Assembly (NCBI GenBank): GCA_011800155.1
Contig: CM022369.1
Coordinates: 2,356,001 to 2,420,000 of the forward strand
Source: Flammulina velutipes
Lineage: Eukaryota > Basidiomycota > Agaricomycetes > Agaricales > Physalacriaceae
Reading direction: 5' to 3'
Length of the DNA stretch: 64,000 nucleotides
The translations under genes were made by a program, and so were the position numbers. Under the pieces are notes generated by a model that ran no database searches, had not been told where the DNA came from, and worked only from the letters and a program-made list of their open reading frames with translations. Positions within the stretch are counted from its first letter, which is position 1. Every line of letters begins with the position of its first letter. Shown piece by piece: positions 33,429-44,729 of this stretch.

Positions 33429-36400
33429 CTACCAATTTCTCCTCAACAACCGCTTCACGTTCTCGTACGCGCTCTTGGTCTCCTGTCGATCCGCGTTCAA
33501 CTCTGCAATATATTTATCGGCAGCCATGTCTATGCGCGCCACCGGGACCTCCCCGCGGCCTATCGAAGAGTTGGGTCTACGCGCCTCTTCGATCCAGTCT
33601 TGCAAGAGTACCGCAATATCTGCAGATATCGCTTGAACATTTTGTTGGGCGTTGAAGGGCGGTATCTGAATGGCAGAGTCAGACGATGAACGTATAAATG
33701 AAGGGAGTAAAGCTCACATGAGATTCATACATCCCATTCAGAATGTCCCAGATATCGACATATGAAACGCCACACTGCACCAATATCCTCGGCGCCCATC
33801 CATATGGTAGCACACCATTCCGCTCCAGAGAAAATCGAACAAGTAGGTCCGCAACCAGACCTAAAAGACACATTCGTTATAATTCGCAACACCCCCACAA
33901 CAATCAAAAACTCACGAAGGGGGAAAGCACTTTCAGATGGGTGATAACGACGACCAAGGGAAACCACCTTGCCCAGAATGAGCTCCGCCTGCGTCTCTTC
34001 TTCGGTAGTCGATTCAATAACTAGCATAAACGTTCAGGACACCTTGCTCCTCAATATCAAAATCAATGCTCACTTTCGTCGAAAAGCCGAGCCCACACAG
34101 GGCGCACTAGGTTGAGGTTCTCGTCACGGTGTCCCGAGACATAGAAGCACAGCAGTTTGATGTCCGGATGATCGAATGCCACGCCGTATTCGTTGAATAG
34201 TTCCGTGAGATCGAAGAGACGTTGGTCGAGTTGTGCGATCTTCGCATGTACCGCCGTGTTGTCCTGCATGTGGGGACGAAGGATGTTGAATATTTCAAGC
34301 TGCGCCTTCGCCACATCAAGTCGGTCCTCCAACTCCATTAAGAACTGCACAGCGGTCTCATGTCGACCACCATTAGAAACGGGGTGCGATTTCGCATTTC
34401 CAACCGCCAGTGTGAGGCATTCTAGTCTATCGTCCAACCGCAATTCAAACCTGGCCGGCGTAAGTATTACTCGGAAGAAGACCAAAATTTGAACGTACTC
34501 GGGTGACTCTGCCATCGCGCTGAGAACCTCCGCAGCTCGAAGAGGTTGACCATCCTTTACGTAGAACTGCCATAGGAGTTGATATTTCTTAACCGTTGCG
34601 GGATCACGGCGAAGATGTGACTCAAGGAATGTTGGTCGAATCTGCATGCTCTCGATGAGCGGGCAAAAATAATTTGAGAAGCGACTCTACCTCTAGTAAT
34701 TCATCCGCCAATCCACGGTCGATGAGCCAGTCATACAGCGTTGAGTGGAACATTTCGTCGGAACTAGCGAATGAATATTCATACGCATGGCTCCGGACGC
34801 TCTCTGGATCTTCCGAAGACATTGCGTTCGTGTTCGACGCAGCATTTTCCTCAAACACTCGCAAGGAATCCAAAGCAAGGTCGTAGCAATGTACTCGACG
34901 ATCGTATACTTCCTTCCGCGGGTCGTTCTGTGGATTGCCGTTGGCCCAATACTCCAGACCAACGTTGTCGGGATCGAAAACGTTGGCGCAGGCTAAAGGA
35001 AGTTCAATAGCGCCTGGAGCAAGGTCAGCATGGTAAACAGGCGGAAGGAACATTGACGTACCCCTTGCGTAAGTCAGCTGTTGGAAGTCTCCACAGATTT
35101 CTCTCAGTTTCTCCAGATCAAGGATGCGCGCTCCTTTGATGTACAGTCTGGACAAAGATAGAGATAAGTTGAGGATCTGAATAAGGGTAGTGCTGAACTT
35201 TACCGCAGAGATTCGGATAGCCATGTCTCCCGCTCATGAAGGTTCCGAGTTTCGACAGCCTTGCGTATATTCTCTTTGGCCTTGGGAAGATGTTAGCATG
35301 AAAACAAGTAGTTCAACGACGGAACTGCGTACCTTGTATAACATAACATCATCGGAGCTGCAGAACGATCCGCATCGCTGTTGTAGAACTTCGCTGATAG
35401 TATCCACCTAATAAATAATTATTATCAGTCAATGAGATGATCCCCGTCAGAGTAGAGTCACGAACGCTCAACTGTTGGCCAATCTGTTGGTCAATAACAA
35501 CATTGACGAGCGCTCTGGACACTGTCATGCCATTCTGGGAGGTGATGAGATCCTCAAAGGTTTGAGAGGTAAATGTTCTCTGGATCTCCGCATCACATCT
35601 GACAATAAATCAGTAGAAGTTGGCTTGAGAATATTGCTCACGTACTTAGTAACGAGCTCGCCGAGATTATAGTCTGTCAACAGTAGAACAAACGAGAGCG
35701 CCTCGATCGTTCTTGTCAACAGACTGGTCAATTCATTGACCGAGGCTTGCTCCGCCTACCAACCGTGTGAGACAACAGTACAGATTTAGAAATAAATTTT
35801 TGCAAACCTTCCAGGCCTCCTGCTCTAAGGACGGGGCCCGAGAGGCCGTGTCCCCGGGAGACATATGAAAAATATGTGGGTTCTTGTCCAGGAAGTCTTT
35901 GAGGAGGGCCAAGTTATTTTGAATAGCAACAAGAGTCTTCTCTGATATCGTCGGCTGGTGAGTCCCCGTGGGACTACAGGAGTCAGTATACTCGCAAAAA
36001 CAATACGGTCACAATGCACATACCCCGGTGTGGTAATTTTTGCTTTCCAAATGGGCCGCACCAAGCGCGCAAAATACAAAGCAAACCCTTCTCGACGGCC
36101 ACTGAAAGTCGCTTTACCCTGAGGATCCGCTACAGAAGGTCAATACCATACGCGAGACGTAGCAGGATTGAACGAACCTTTGCTATACACGGTAGATCGT
36201 TCGAGCCACATCGGACGCTCTCCGAGATCGTAGAAAGCCTGCTTAGCCAGGTTAACGAGGTCTATGGAAAGAGCGGCGCCAGTGGATGGTAATGCGTCAT
36301 CGGTCGGAGGCAAGAAAGAGTTGCCACTGGCAAGACCCAGCAGCATAGCGCATGTCTGATTTCGACCGAAACTGTGGCGCGATGAGATTGATTTCCTTGA

Positions 36401-38365
36401 ATACATATCACGTACCTATCCCGCAACTCAACCATAGGTTGTAGATTCCCTTCAGAATACCATTCCTCTAACACGGCCTTCAGGTAGTCCATAGCACGTC
36501 GTTTAACCAAGAAGGTCAGACCAACATTCGTGAGGATCATGAATTGTCGTGGAAATTCGCTGTATTGCGTCGCCAATTCATTAGTCACCGGCGGTGCTGG
36601 CAGGTTGGAATCTTGGAAGGGAGAGCCTTTGGGAACCGCTGCCATTGCCCAAGTTCGGCCAGGTATTGCCAAAATTGATGCGTACTCCGTCAAAGGCGGT
36701 CGCGCATTGGGAACGTTGGTCATGTATCGTGGGGTCACCGGCGTGGGTACCAATTGGTCCAAGTTTCCAATGCGGGTCAAGTCCGGCGATACGCACAACA
36801 AAAAATCTCTACCATCGACATCCCCAGGCTGCGCAACGATCGTTAGACCGTCGGCATAACAGCTGCTGTCAAGATCGTTGACGATGTACGGTTTTGACTG
36901 TTGAGTAGGTGTGGGCGGTACACCGAAGGCACCCGACGGCCGGAAGGGGTGCTCTTGTTCGTCGGGATGAATTAGGTTGGTAGGAGGTAGACGAACATGT
37001 AACAAAGACAGAGGTCGTAGGTTGCCAGAAGAGGGAGCAGATGGGCCGTAACCGTAACCGTAGGATACCGAGGGTGCGAAGTATAGTCTGACTCCCGTTG
37101 ACGTTACTGCGACCAGTTGCACACCAGAACGGGACTCTGAAGGGTCGATGGGGTGCAGAGAGATGATCTGAAACTTTTGAGGAGTGATGGCGGGAGAGCC
37201 AGGTGCTTTCTCTTGGGCAGATTTGTATACGTTAGCAAGAGTTTGGACATGTTGCACCGTCTTGTCGGCTGTCGGGCGATAGACTGAAATGGAGTTTTTC
37301 TCCGACAACGTATAGAAACATGTTCTGGCATCGTCAGAGACAAGCAATACAACACGGTCTTTATGAATCGGTGAGTAGATGATAACATAAAAACACGCGA
37401 CCATACCTTCTGCGCTCGAAGAAGCAAAACGTGGAATAAGACTTGACATCCCCCCTACTGAATGGTTGACTAGCTGCACGCGTTTGCCAAACCATGACTC
37501 GGTGCTCTGGTAATGCATTTCGTAAAGGTTTCCATCATGAGAGCCGCACATGAATATGCGTCCATCGGGGGTGCCAATAACCGAGGTCATCTCGACGTCC
37601 GTGTTTAAGGTGAGATCGGTGGCGTACAGCGTTAACTGCTTTCTTTTGGTTCCCGCCACGGGAGTCATCGAAACACCAATCAAGACGACAGTCATCGGGG
37701 TGCAGATAACGAGCAGGTAGGAGATGTCTTCAATGAACAAGGTCTTTTTGGGTTTGACGACTGCGACATGGCTGATCACGTAGGGTTGGTCCTCGAAGGA
37801 GCTGATTTCCTGGCTGGCATGGTATAAGCCTGGTGTTTTTGGTCAAATTAGATGGACATACCCTTCAGTGTAGTCCCACAGTAGCAGCTTGTGTTCGATA
37901 GAGATCCAGACGCGTTCAATTTCTGGTATTATGCCCATGTGCGAGTTTGTGCTTGCGCCTGGGAGAGGATTAGAGAGTCCATGGAGAATGCAGTGGTTAC
38001 TTGCTATTGTAGTGTTGGAAGAGCGCATCGGGTATACCCACAAGTTTTCTCTTCTGGAATGGGACTCTAAAGTCATCTGCAAAGACACTGTACGAGGACG
38101 ACGACGGCCCTGCCTCTGGACACCGTTATTGACAGCGTCAAAGCTGGGATTTTGAAGAAACGTACGCGTATTCAAGGTGTCTCCGAGTTCTGGGATGATT
38201 TGAGCATCGGAAGCGAACTGTTCGTGGAGAACACGGCTGGCCGTCTGTAATGTGGCGAGGTCGACTAGCACTGTGTAAGTTGACAGTAATAGGGATGTCG
38301 CCAGGCATACCAGGACTGTTAAACGGAGAAGGGGCCGATGAAGTACTGGCAAATGCAGACGCCAT
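33429..38365 (-). CDS. Nucleoporin Nup155/Nup170 (Nup157/170 family)
   Basis: Inner-ring scaffold nucleoporin, about 1,300-1,400 residues over many exons. The start MASAFASTSSAPSPFNSP (38365) is followed by VLVDLATLQTASRVLHEQFA and the beta-propeller: MGIIPEIERVWISIEHKLLL, WDYTEG, VIGTPDGRIFMCGSHDGNLY, VVLLVSDDARTCFYTLSEKN, LISLHPI-type and GVQLVAVTSTGVRLYF. The alpha-solenoid follows (35000-36400 and leftwards): GDFQQLTYARGTSMFLPPVY, VYDRRVHCYDLALDSLRVFE, EMFHSTLYDWLIDRGLADEL and ATVKKYQLLWQFYVKDGQPL. It ends KSAYENVKRLLRRNW with TAG at 33429-33431. Exon borders in the solenoid half were not all traced. Confidence 0.9.
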
Positions 38366-38675
38366 TTCACGCGCAGTGGCTCGTGGCTAAAGCAAACGCG
38401 CTCAACCTGTGTTTGTAACTGATTGGCATCGACCTCCGAACGATCAACTCGGAACGGACGTCTTGGAAGCACAGTGCTATGGAAACATGTACTCCTACTA
38501 TTTTTTGAGCAGACAAAGATATCATTATCGGCGGGGGGATGCGTCTACCATCAACTATTATGCTGGGGATGTCTTGGGAATGCCTTGATGGTCTCGAACT
38601 CCCAGGAACCTTTTACCCATCGGCGATCGTTGATACTAACGTTTCAGAACTTGCTTTCCTGCTTTCCTGCTCTCC
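38366..38675. promoter_or_regulatory. Divergent intergenic region, Nup155 / kinase paralog
   Basis: 310 bp between the head-to-head start codons. The kinase start is the less certain edge, since the open frame before the kinase domain can begin at several ATGs. No clear core promoter motif is seen. Confidence 0.35.
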
Positions 38676-40736
38676 ATGGCCAGCAGCCACCCACTCACGT
38701 CAAGAACTCAGCATTTCTTGCTGTCGACGGCAACATTTGGCACCGCAGTATGTTCTTTCTCGCACCCCCAGACCAACCCTCACCCAGCTATCCAGGCGGA
38801 ACGGGTCCGAGATACCGTAACCAAGAGGCAGCGTAAATCATTCCGAACAGCTGCTAAACGTCCGTCTTTCATGCCTCATTCGACACACGCTGACCTCGAG
38901 TACAGCAACCTTCCAATGGATCCGAGGGGAACTTATCGGCAAAGGAAGCTATGGACGCGTTTACCTAGCGTTGAACGCATCGACCGGTGAAGTCATGGCC
39001 GTAAAACAAGTGGAGCTCCCGCACAAAGCTACAGAGGCAACCACCCAGCAAAAAGAGGTCATGGATGCCCTCAAGTTCGAGGGAGAAACTCTGTACGAGC
39101 TCGACCACCCACACATTGTCCGGTTTCTCGGCTACGAGGAGAATCCTGATTCCCTCAGTATGTGAGTGCCCGTCGGTGTATCATTATCGTGTTACTGACC
39201 CACCCCAGCTTCCTTGAATACGTCCCCGGTGGAACCATAGAAAGCTGTCTTCGCCAACATGGTTCATTCAGCGAAAACCTAACAAAGTCATTTACAACTC
39301 AAATCCTAGAAGGATTGGAATATCTTCATGACCGAGGCATCATACATAGGGTACTACAAGGCCTCCCGCTTTCCATCCACAGAGTACTCACACTTTCCAG
39401 GACCTCAAATCAGCTAACATACTTGTTGAACAAAATGGTGTCTGCAAGATATCGGACTTTGGTGTTTCCAAGCAAGTCGATCTCCTAGAAACTCGGGCGT
39501 TCACTGGATTGAAAGGCACTGTCTTCTGGATGGCGCCCGAGGTTGTGGATCCCCAAAAGCTGGGATACGATACTAAAGTTGACATCTGGAGCGTTGGTTG
39601 TCTAGTGCTCGAAATGTGGACCGGTGTACGGCCGTGGTTTGGGGAAGAAGTTGTATCGGTAATGCTCAAGGTCAGCTACTTTCTTCAACGTTACCGAAAG
39701 TAAACTGACGATACATCCCCCAGCTATACCAACACAAAAGTGCCCCACCCCTGCCATCCCATCTAAAGCTGACTGCCGACGCTTCCGACTTCCGTGAACT
39801 CTGTTTCATACGGTAAGTAATACATCACTTACAATTCCCTGCTATCATTCTGACCCGTCGGCCCTCAGGCATCCATCTGAACGTCCCTCCGCTGTTGAAC
39901 TGAAAAAGCATCCATATCTATCACTAGATCAAAGCTGGTCTTTCACACCCGAAGAAATCGAGATCAAGCCCGACTCCCGTGCATCATTCTCTCGCCGACG
40001 ACAATCACGCCGTTCCTTCCACCGACAATCCACCAAAGCGGCGGCACCGCCTGTCCCATCAGAGCGTCCGCCGCTCCCTCGAATAAATATAGGCCGGATG
40101 AAACAAGCGTTACCACCCGTTCCCGGCCCACCCATCGTCTTCATCACCCCACCCGCAACGCCCGCCGCCTCTAAATCACCCCCTTCCACCAATAACGAGG
40201 TGTTCAACTGGGCCGCCACACTCTCATCCCCAGCCACATCCATGCCCTCTTCCGCCCAACCCAAGAAGAACTTCTACGTTGTAAACCCCGATTCCGAATC
40301 AGATGACGAAGACGAAATACTCTTAACCCCAGATCCCCCGTATTATGGATACGCCCCCGCACCACCCATGTATCACCACCCTACAGACAACGATAACGGC
40401 TTCGAGTCTCTAGACCCAGCTCACGCACCTACCGCATCGTGGGCCACGGATGCCTCCGACAGCGAGCTGTGGCAACGTGCTCCTGACCAACAAGATGTGG
40501 AATCTCCATGGCATCGTCCAGACCTCCGGAATGTTTATGAACACCTCGAGGAGTTCTTCCCAGAACACGATATTGACAAGCCAGTCGTTGATTCGGCCTC
40601 TGATAGTAGCTTCAGGAGTCGGAAACACGCACGGAGATCTATACGCATGCTGGCAAACGAGCATATGAGTCGCAACCTTCATCGACGCGGGACTCGGATA
40701 TGGGGGGGTCATATTGAAGAGCTTGTTATACAGTAA
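38676..40736 (+). CDS. BCK1-related protein kinase with kinase domain near the N-terminus
   Basis: Second STE11/BCK1-type kinase in the window. Exons 38676-38859, 38906-39161, 39209-39350, 39401-39670, 39724-39812 and 39869-40736 close to 602 residues. The kinase starts near residue 63: GKGSYGRVYLALNASTGE, MAVKQVELPH, HRDLKSANI, ISDFGVSK, GTVFWMAPEVV; all catalytic residues are present. Three internal kinase exons (142, 270 and 89 nt) equal in length those of the gene at 3.5-7.9 kb, so the two are duplicates. This protein lacks the long N-terminus and Ras-association-like domain. After the kinase comes a Pro-rich linker and then YEHLEEFFPEHDIDKPV, SIRMLANEHMSR and GTRIWGGHIEELVIQ, the block that lies before the kinase in the other gene. 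The first 61 residues are the least certain. Confidence 0.85.
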
Positions 40737-41388
40737 CCTCTGGACATTTATTCGCACATTCACACTCCTTCGTCGTATTTTCTTAGTGCTCGGATATTCA
40801 CTGTAATTCTTATTCCACATACTGTAAATAAACATTGATCGCACATTGATCTAACTGTTGTCAGTAGAGTGTATTTGCAGCTGGTATCGATACAGAAGCT
40901 CGGTCGAGACATCATTGACCTGGGTCGAAATGATTTACTCCACATTGTGGCGTATCCTTCGGGCAGGCATGCTCCTCCCACCTCTTGAGCTCGGGGAAGT
41001 TGGCAATAGCGCATTGCATTTGACTGAATTAGAATATTCAAAGCCAGTCCCAAAGTTGTAAGCTTGGCTCCCTTCTGTTGTATCTATGGCTTCACTATAT
41101 ATTTGATGGGTCAAAAATAACTATTCGGTTGTAAAAACCCGTTTCAATACCAGCTGCAAACACTCTAGTGCGGCGGAAAGATCGCGAAGTAGACTCATGT
41201 CCTTGGTGCATGTCGAGCTTCCAGAAAGCATACAAAGTGACTATACCCCAGCACAGGATCATGTACAAAAAACCTCACTATTATTCCACAAATTCTCCAA
41301 ATATTCATATAATTCACACTTGGAGCCCTATAGAATACGGTGTCGAAAAAATAAAGCAACAGCACAGACATAATATGGAAGAAAGGCA
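40737..41388. other. Convergent intergenic region
   Basis: 652 bp between the ends of the kinase and NoxA genes. Short open frames on both strands show no family motif. AT-rich near 41260-41300. No gene seen. Confidence 0.45.
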
Positions 41389-43422
41389 TTAGAAGTGTTC
41401 CTGTGGTTGCCGTCATCAGCAAAGTTACAAATGCCCAACGGAACGACAAGCATACCTTCGCGAAAGTGAAGTTAACGCTAGAGCTAGAGTGTTGCGTAGT
41501 TGCCTCCTTGAGTGCACTTGCAATGGCACCAGGCCCACAGAAATAAGTCTGGACTAAGATAAGCACATATCGAGGGCAACAATCTAGCATGGATACGCAC
41601 CGCGACCTTGGTCTTCAACTGAGATTTTGAACCAGGTATGTACTGTCCCGACTCGATAGCCTGCTTCATTTGTCCATAGATAGTCATCCAGTCAGGACGA
41701 CCGAACATGGTGCGAGTCCTGAGCAGAGTGAGAGGATCGTATGCAGCACCGGCATCGTTGACTGCAATGTTCCACAACATATCCTCGCTGATCTTCTGCG
41801 TGAGATAGATGTTGATGCGAAGGAAGTTGGCTGCATAATAATGTTAGCAGTGAATGGGTGAACGAAGGAAGAAGGACTAACGATCAGCTTGTGCGGCCTC
41901 AACCTCTTGAAGGAGATTCTGGAACCATCCGAATGACGGGGCATCACGACAGACCCAGAAGAATTCGACTCGACGGAGACTGCCCATGTTGCCACGACGT
42001 TGGCGATACCAGATATGCTTGAGAATAGATGCGAAAGGAGTTACACCTTATAATAGAAGAAGAGTGAGTGATGTATCGGAAAGGAAAGTGGGTCAATATC
42101 TTACCTATACCGGCTCCCACCAACACTGCGACCTCGGCGTCAAAGACATCCTCCGCGGGAGCGCCATACGGCCCATCAATTCGAACTGCTGGTAGCGAGC
42201 TTGATCCATCAAGTTCAACGAAGTCACCACGGCCTGCTCCAGACAAGTCTTTCTCAGAACCCTTCATGGCAGCCGAAGTCATAGAGGCAACAACGGATGG
42301 GCCAACACCTAGACGATCTCCAAGGCCTTTGGTCCAATCACCAACTTGGCGTATATGAATAGAGACATATGGGTCCTCCGGTGCAGATGTGATGGTAAAC
42401 TGGGGATGTCAGCTGTCAGCAATCATGTATATGTACGGTTCGAGACTACTGACGGGATGCCACTGGAAACTCGAAAGCTCCGGAATCTGAACAAACAACC
42501 ACTGTCCTGGGACGTACTTGAAGCTGGGCTTGATGATACGGAGCTCCATGGCACCACTTGGGTGTACAAGGACTTTTGACAGCCTCGTTGCGCGCCTAGC
42601 ACGGTACTCGCGGTACATACGCTCGCCGAAGTAGATGATACCGGGCCAGATAGTGAACCTCCAGCTGGCATATCCCAGACAATGCTCTGTGGAATAGAAA
42701 GGGAACGAAGTGATATAATCTGGTTCGACGGAGTCACGAACAAAGCAGCCAGTGGCATGGGCATAAAGGCCGATCATGAAAAAGAATGCCAGATGATGGG
42801 TGTACCAGAAGGCCTCGAAGCATTGCTTGCGAATTTTCTGGTGTGCGGTGGCGTACATGACAACCATGATCAGGAGCATAAAGTGGCCCGAGACGCCTCC
42901 TGCCTGAGTGTAGTGGATCATGAGGGCTGTTTCCTTTCGGACCTCTGTCAAAAGGTAAGAGTCTGCTTTATGATTTGAGACAAAGTGGCGTACGGGTGCG
43001 CTCTACATTGATAAAGTTGACGTAGTGGGCGGTGGTGTGGACCATAGACCAAAAGGCCATCGAATAGGCAACTTGACGGTGGAACCAGATATTCTCATCT
43101 GCGGGGAAGAGCCAGCTGAGTTTGGGGCGGAGGATGCGGATAATGTTGCGAAGCATGGGGAGCAGAATCAATCCACCATCGTATGCGAGAACCAGACCTG
43201 CACCTCGGGAGGTCCAGACCGACCATGTTAGAGCGTTGAGAGCAGCGAGCTTGACATTTGTGGCCTGGGAGGGATTAGGGGAAAGATACAAGATGAGAGC
43301 AGTGAGCGCACCTGACTGTACCATCCATAGGCAAAGAGAGTGAGATGTGTCCCGTAGAAAAAGACGTTGAATGCGAGACGCCTTCCGGTGAGAAATTCGC
43401 GTTGAAACCAAGATACGACCAT
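41389..43422 (-). CDS. noxA: NADPH oxidase A (NoxA)
   Basis: Flavocytochrome that transfers electrons from NADPH across the membrane to oxygen, producing superoxide; in fungi NoxA acts in sexual development and hyphal differentiation. The start MVVSWFQREFLTGRRLAFNV leads into a six-helix ferric-reductase domain with haem-ligand histidines in FHRQVAYSMAFWSMVHTTAH and in FWYTHHLAFFFMIGLYAHAT. The FAD-binding part has YVPGQWLFVQIPE and HPFTITSAPEDPYV; the NADPH-binding part has PYGAPAED, GAGIGVTPFASILKHIWY, FFWVCRD and TYFCGPGAIASAL. The last exon, after an intron at 41398-41456, is short and gives the ending FTFAKEHF with the stop at 41389. There is no EF hand, which fits NoxA rather than NoxC. 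The N-terminus is a few residues shorter than some relatives. Confidence 0.92.
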
Positions 43423-43766
43423 AACGATTGACTGTGAGCTGCGGGTAGCTGTTGAAGAGATCTGGTCCCAGCCAGGAGAGCAATGAAGTGAATGAAAGAA
43501 AGGAAGTCCAGGAGGAAGAAAAGAGCGTATCCAGACACGATGGGCGCAGAAAGAAAACAAGCGACTAAAAGGTCGATGAATGAGCCAGGTGCCATAGCGA
43601 TCAGCCAAACCAAACCAAGCCACGGCTCACTTTCGGCCATCTCGCATCAGATCTCCCGGGCCCAGCGGTTCGGTACAACAAGTCATAGCACACTTAATTG
43701 TCGGCATTCTCTTCCACAATGCTTCTCTATAGTCTTCGTAAATCACTATTCATAGGCACTCTTATC
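43423..43766. other. Intergenic region, MAD2 to NoxA
   Basis: 344 bp between two genes read leftwards; it should hold the MAD2 3' end and the NoxA promoter. No other feature seen. Confidence 0.4.
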
Positions 43767-44587
43767 CTACTCTTCATATCTATACGCAACCATCGCTTCA
43801 ATCCGATGAATATCCGTGCTGAAACTTCGCATCTTCACCTGCTGGCTCTTGCTCGCTTCTATCGCCAGGGGGTCAGTGTCGTTCCATTCTCCAGCCGGAA
43901 TTTCAGCAGAGTCGTTCGTGTACGCCAGGATGTTGAACACCGTAGGCTCCTGGATCACTGGTAGATACGTGACCATCGAAATGATCTGCTTCAATATAGC
44001 TCGTATCTCCGACTGTATCTCAGCCTCCGCCTTGGGTTGCGCGGGCCTGGAGAGGATCAACAACGCGTGTCACGACACTGTCATGGACGTACTTGTCGCC
44101 CTCCTCCTGAGGTAATAGTTTGATATCAAACACCCATCGTTCCAGCGGTGTTCGAGTATCCTTTGAGATGATTGCTAGCACCAGTTGCGTAACTGACCCC
44201 GTCAACAGCCATTCTAGTGATAATCGTCAGTGAGTTAGACAGCTTGTCCGAGGCCCAAGCTCACTCTGAACCTGAGACAAAATTCTGGCGAAATTGTTGT
44301 CAAGTTCCAAAACTGTGGGTATCAGAAATTGCACACCTTTCCAAGTAATTTTCCAGGGCAAGATCCTGAGTGACAAGCACCGTCTGACCGTATTTCTTGA
44401 CCATATGGAAGTCATCCGATGGATAGACTTCGCGTTGAAAGAGAATTCTTTGAAACAAGGTCAGTGGCTGCAGCTGCCAACCAGCTAGCTCAAAGACAGA
44501 CGTGTTTACGGCATATTTAAAGAATTCTGTGACGAGAGCTGTAGATCCCTTGAGCGTAATAGCCTGACGAGTCGCTTGCTTTGACAT
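43767..44587 (-). CDS. MAD2: Spindle assembly checkpoint protein MAD2
   Basis: HORMA-domain protein that binds Cdc20 and delays anaphase. The start MSKQATRQAITLKGSTALVT is canonical and is followed by EFFKYAVN. After splicing come REVYPSDDFHMVKKYGQTVL, VTQDLALENYL, then GSVTQLVLAIISKDTRTPLE and RWVFDIKLLPQEEGDKPAQP, EIQSEIRAILKQIISMVTYL and the closing safety-belt part PVIQEPTVFNILAYTND, QVKMRSFSTDIHRIEAMVAY. The intron at GDK|PAQP was set by frame. This is MAD2 proper and not Rev7/MAD2B. Divergent from TAF5. Confidence 0.93.
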
Positions 44588-44729
44588 GAAGAATAATGGA
44601 TGCGGGAATGAAGGTTGGAAGACAAATTCAAACACGAGCGCGACACGAACTTCGCAGATGCACGTGATGCCCGACCCTGAAGTGCTCTCTTTTCCAACCC
44701 TCATCTGCTCGTTTAGCTCGACGCTATTC
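44588..44729. promoter_or_regulatory. 142-bp divergent promoter, MAD2 / TAF5
   Basis: Head-to-head start codons 142 bp apart. The TAF5 frame stays open through this region back to 44586, so an upstream TAF5 start cannot be excluded. No core motif identified. Confidence 0.4.
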
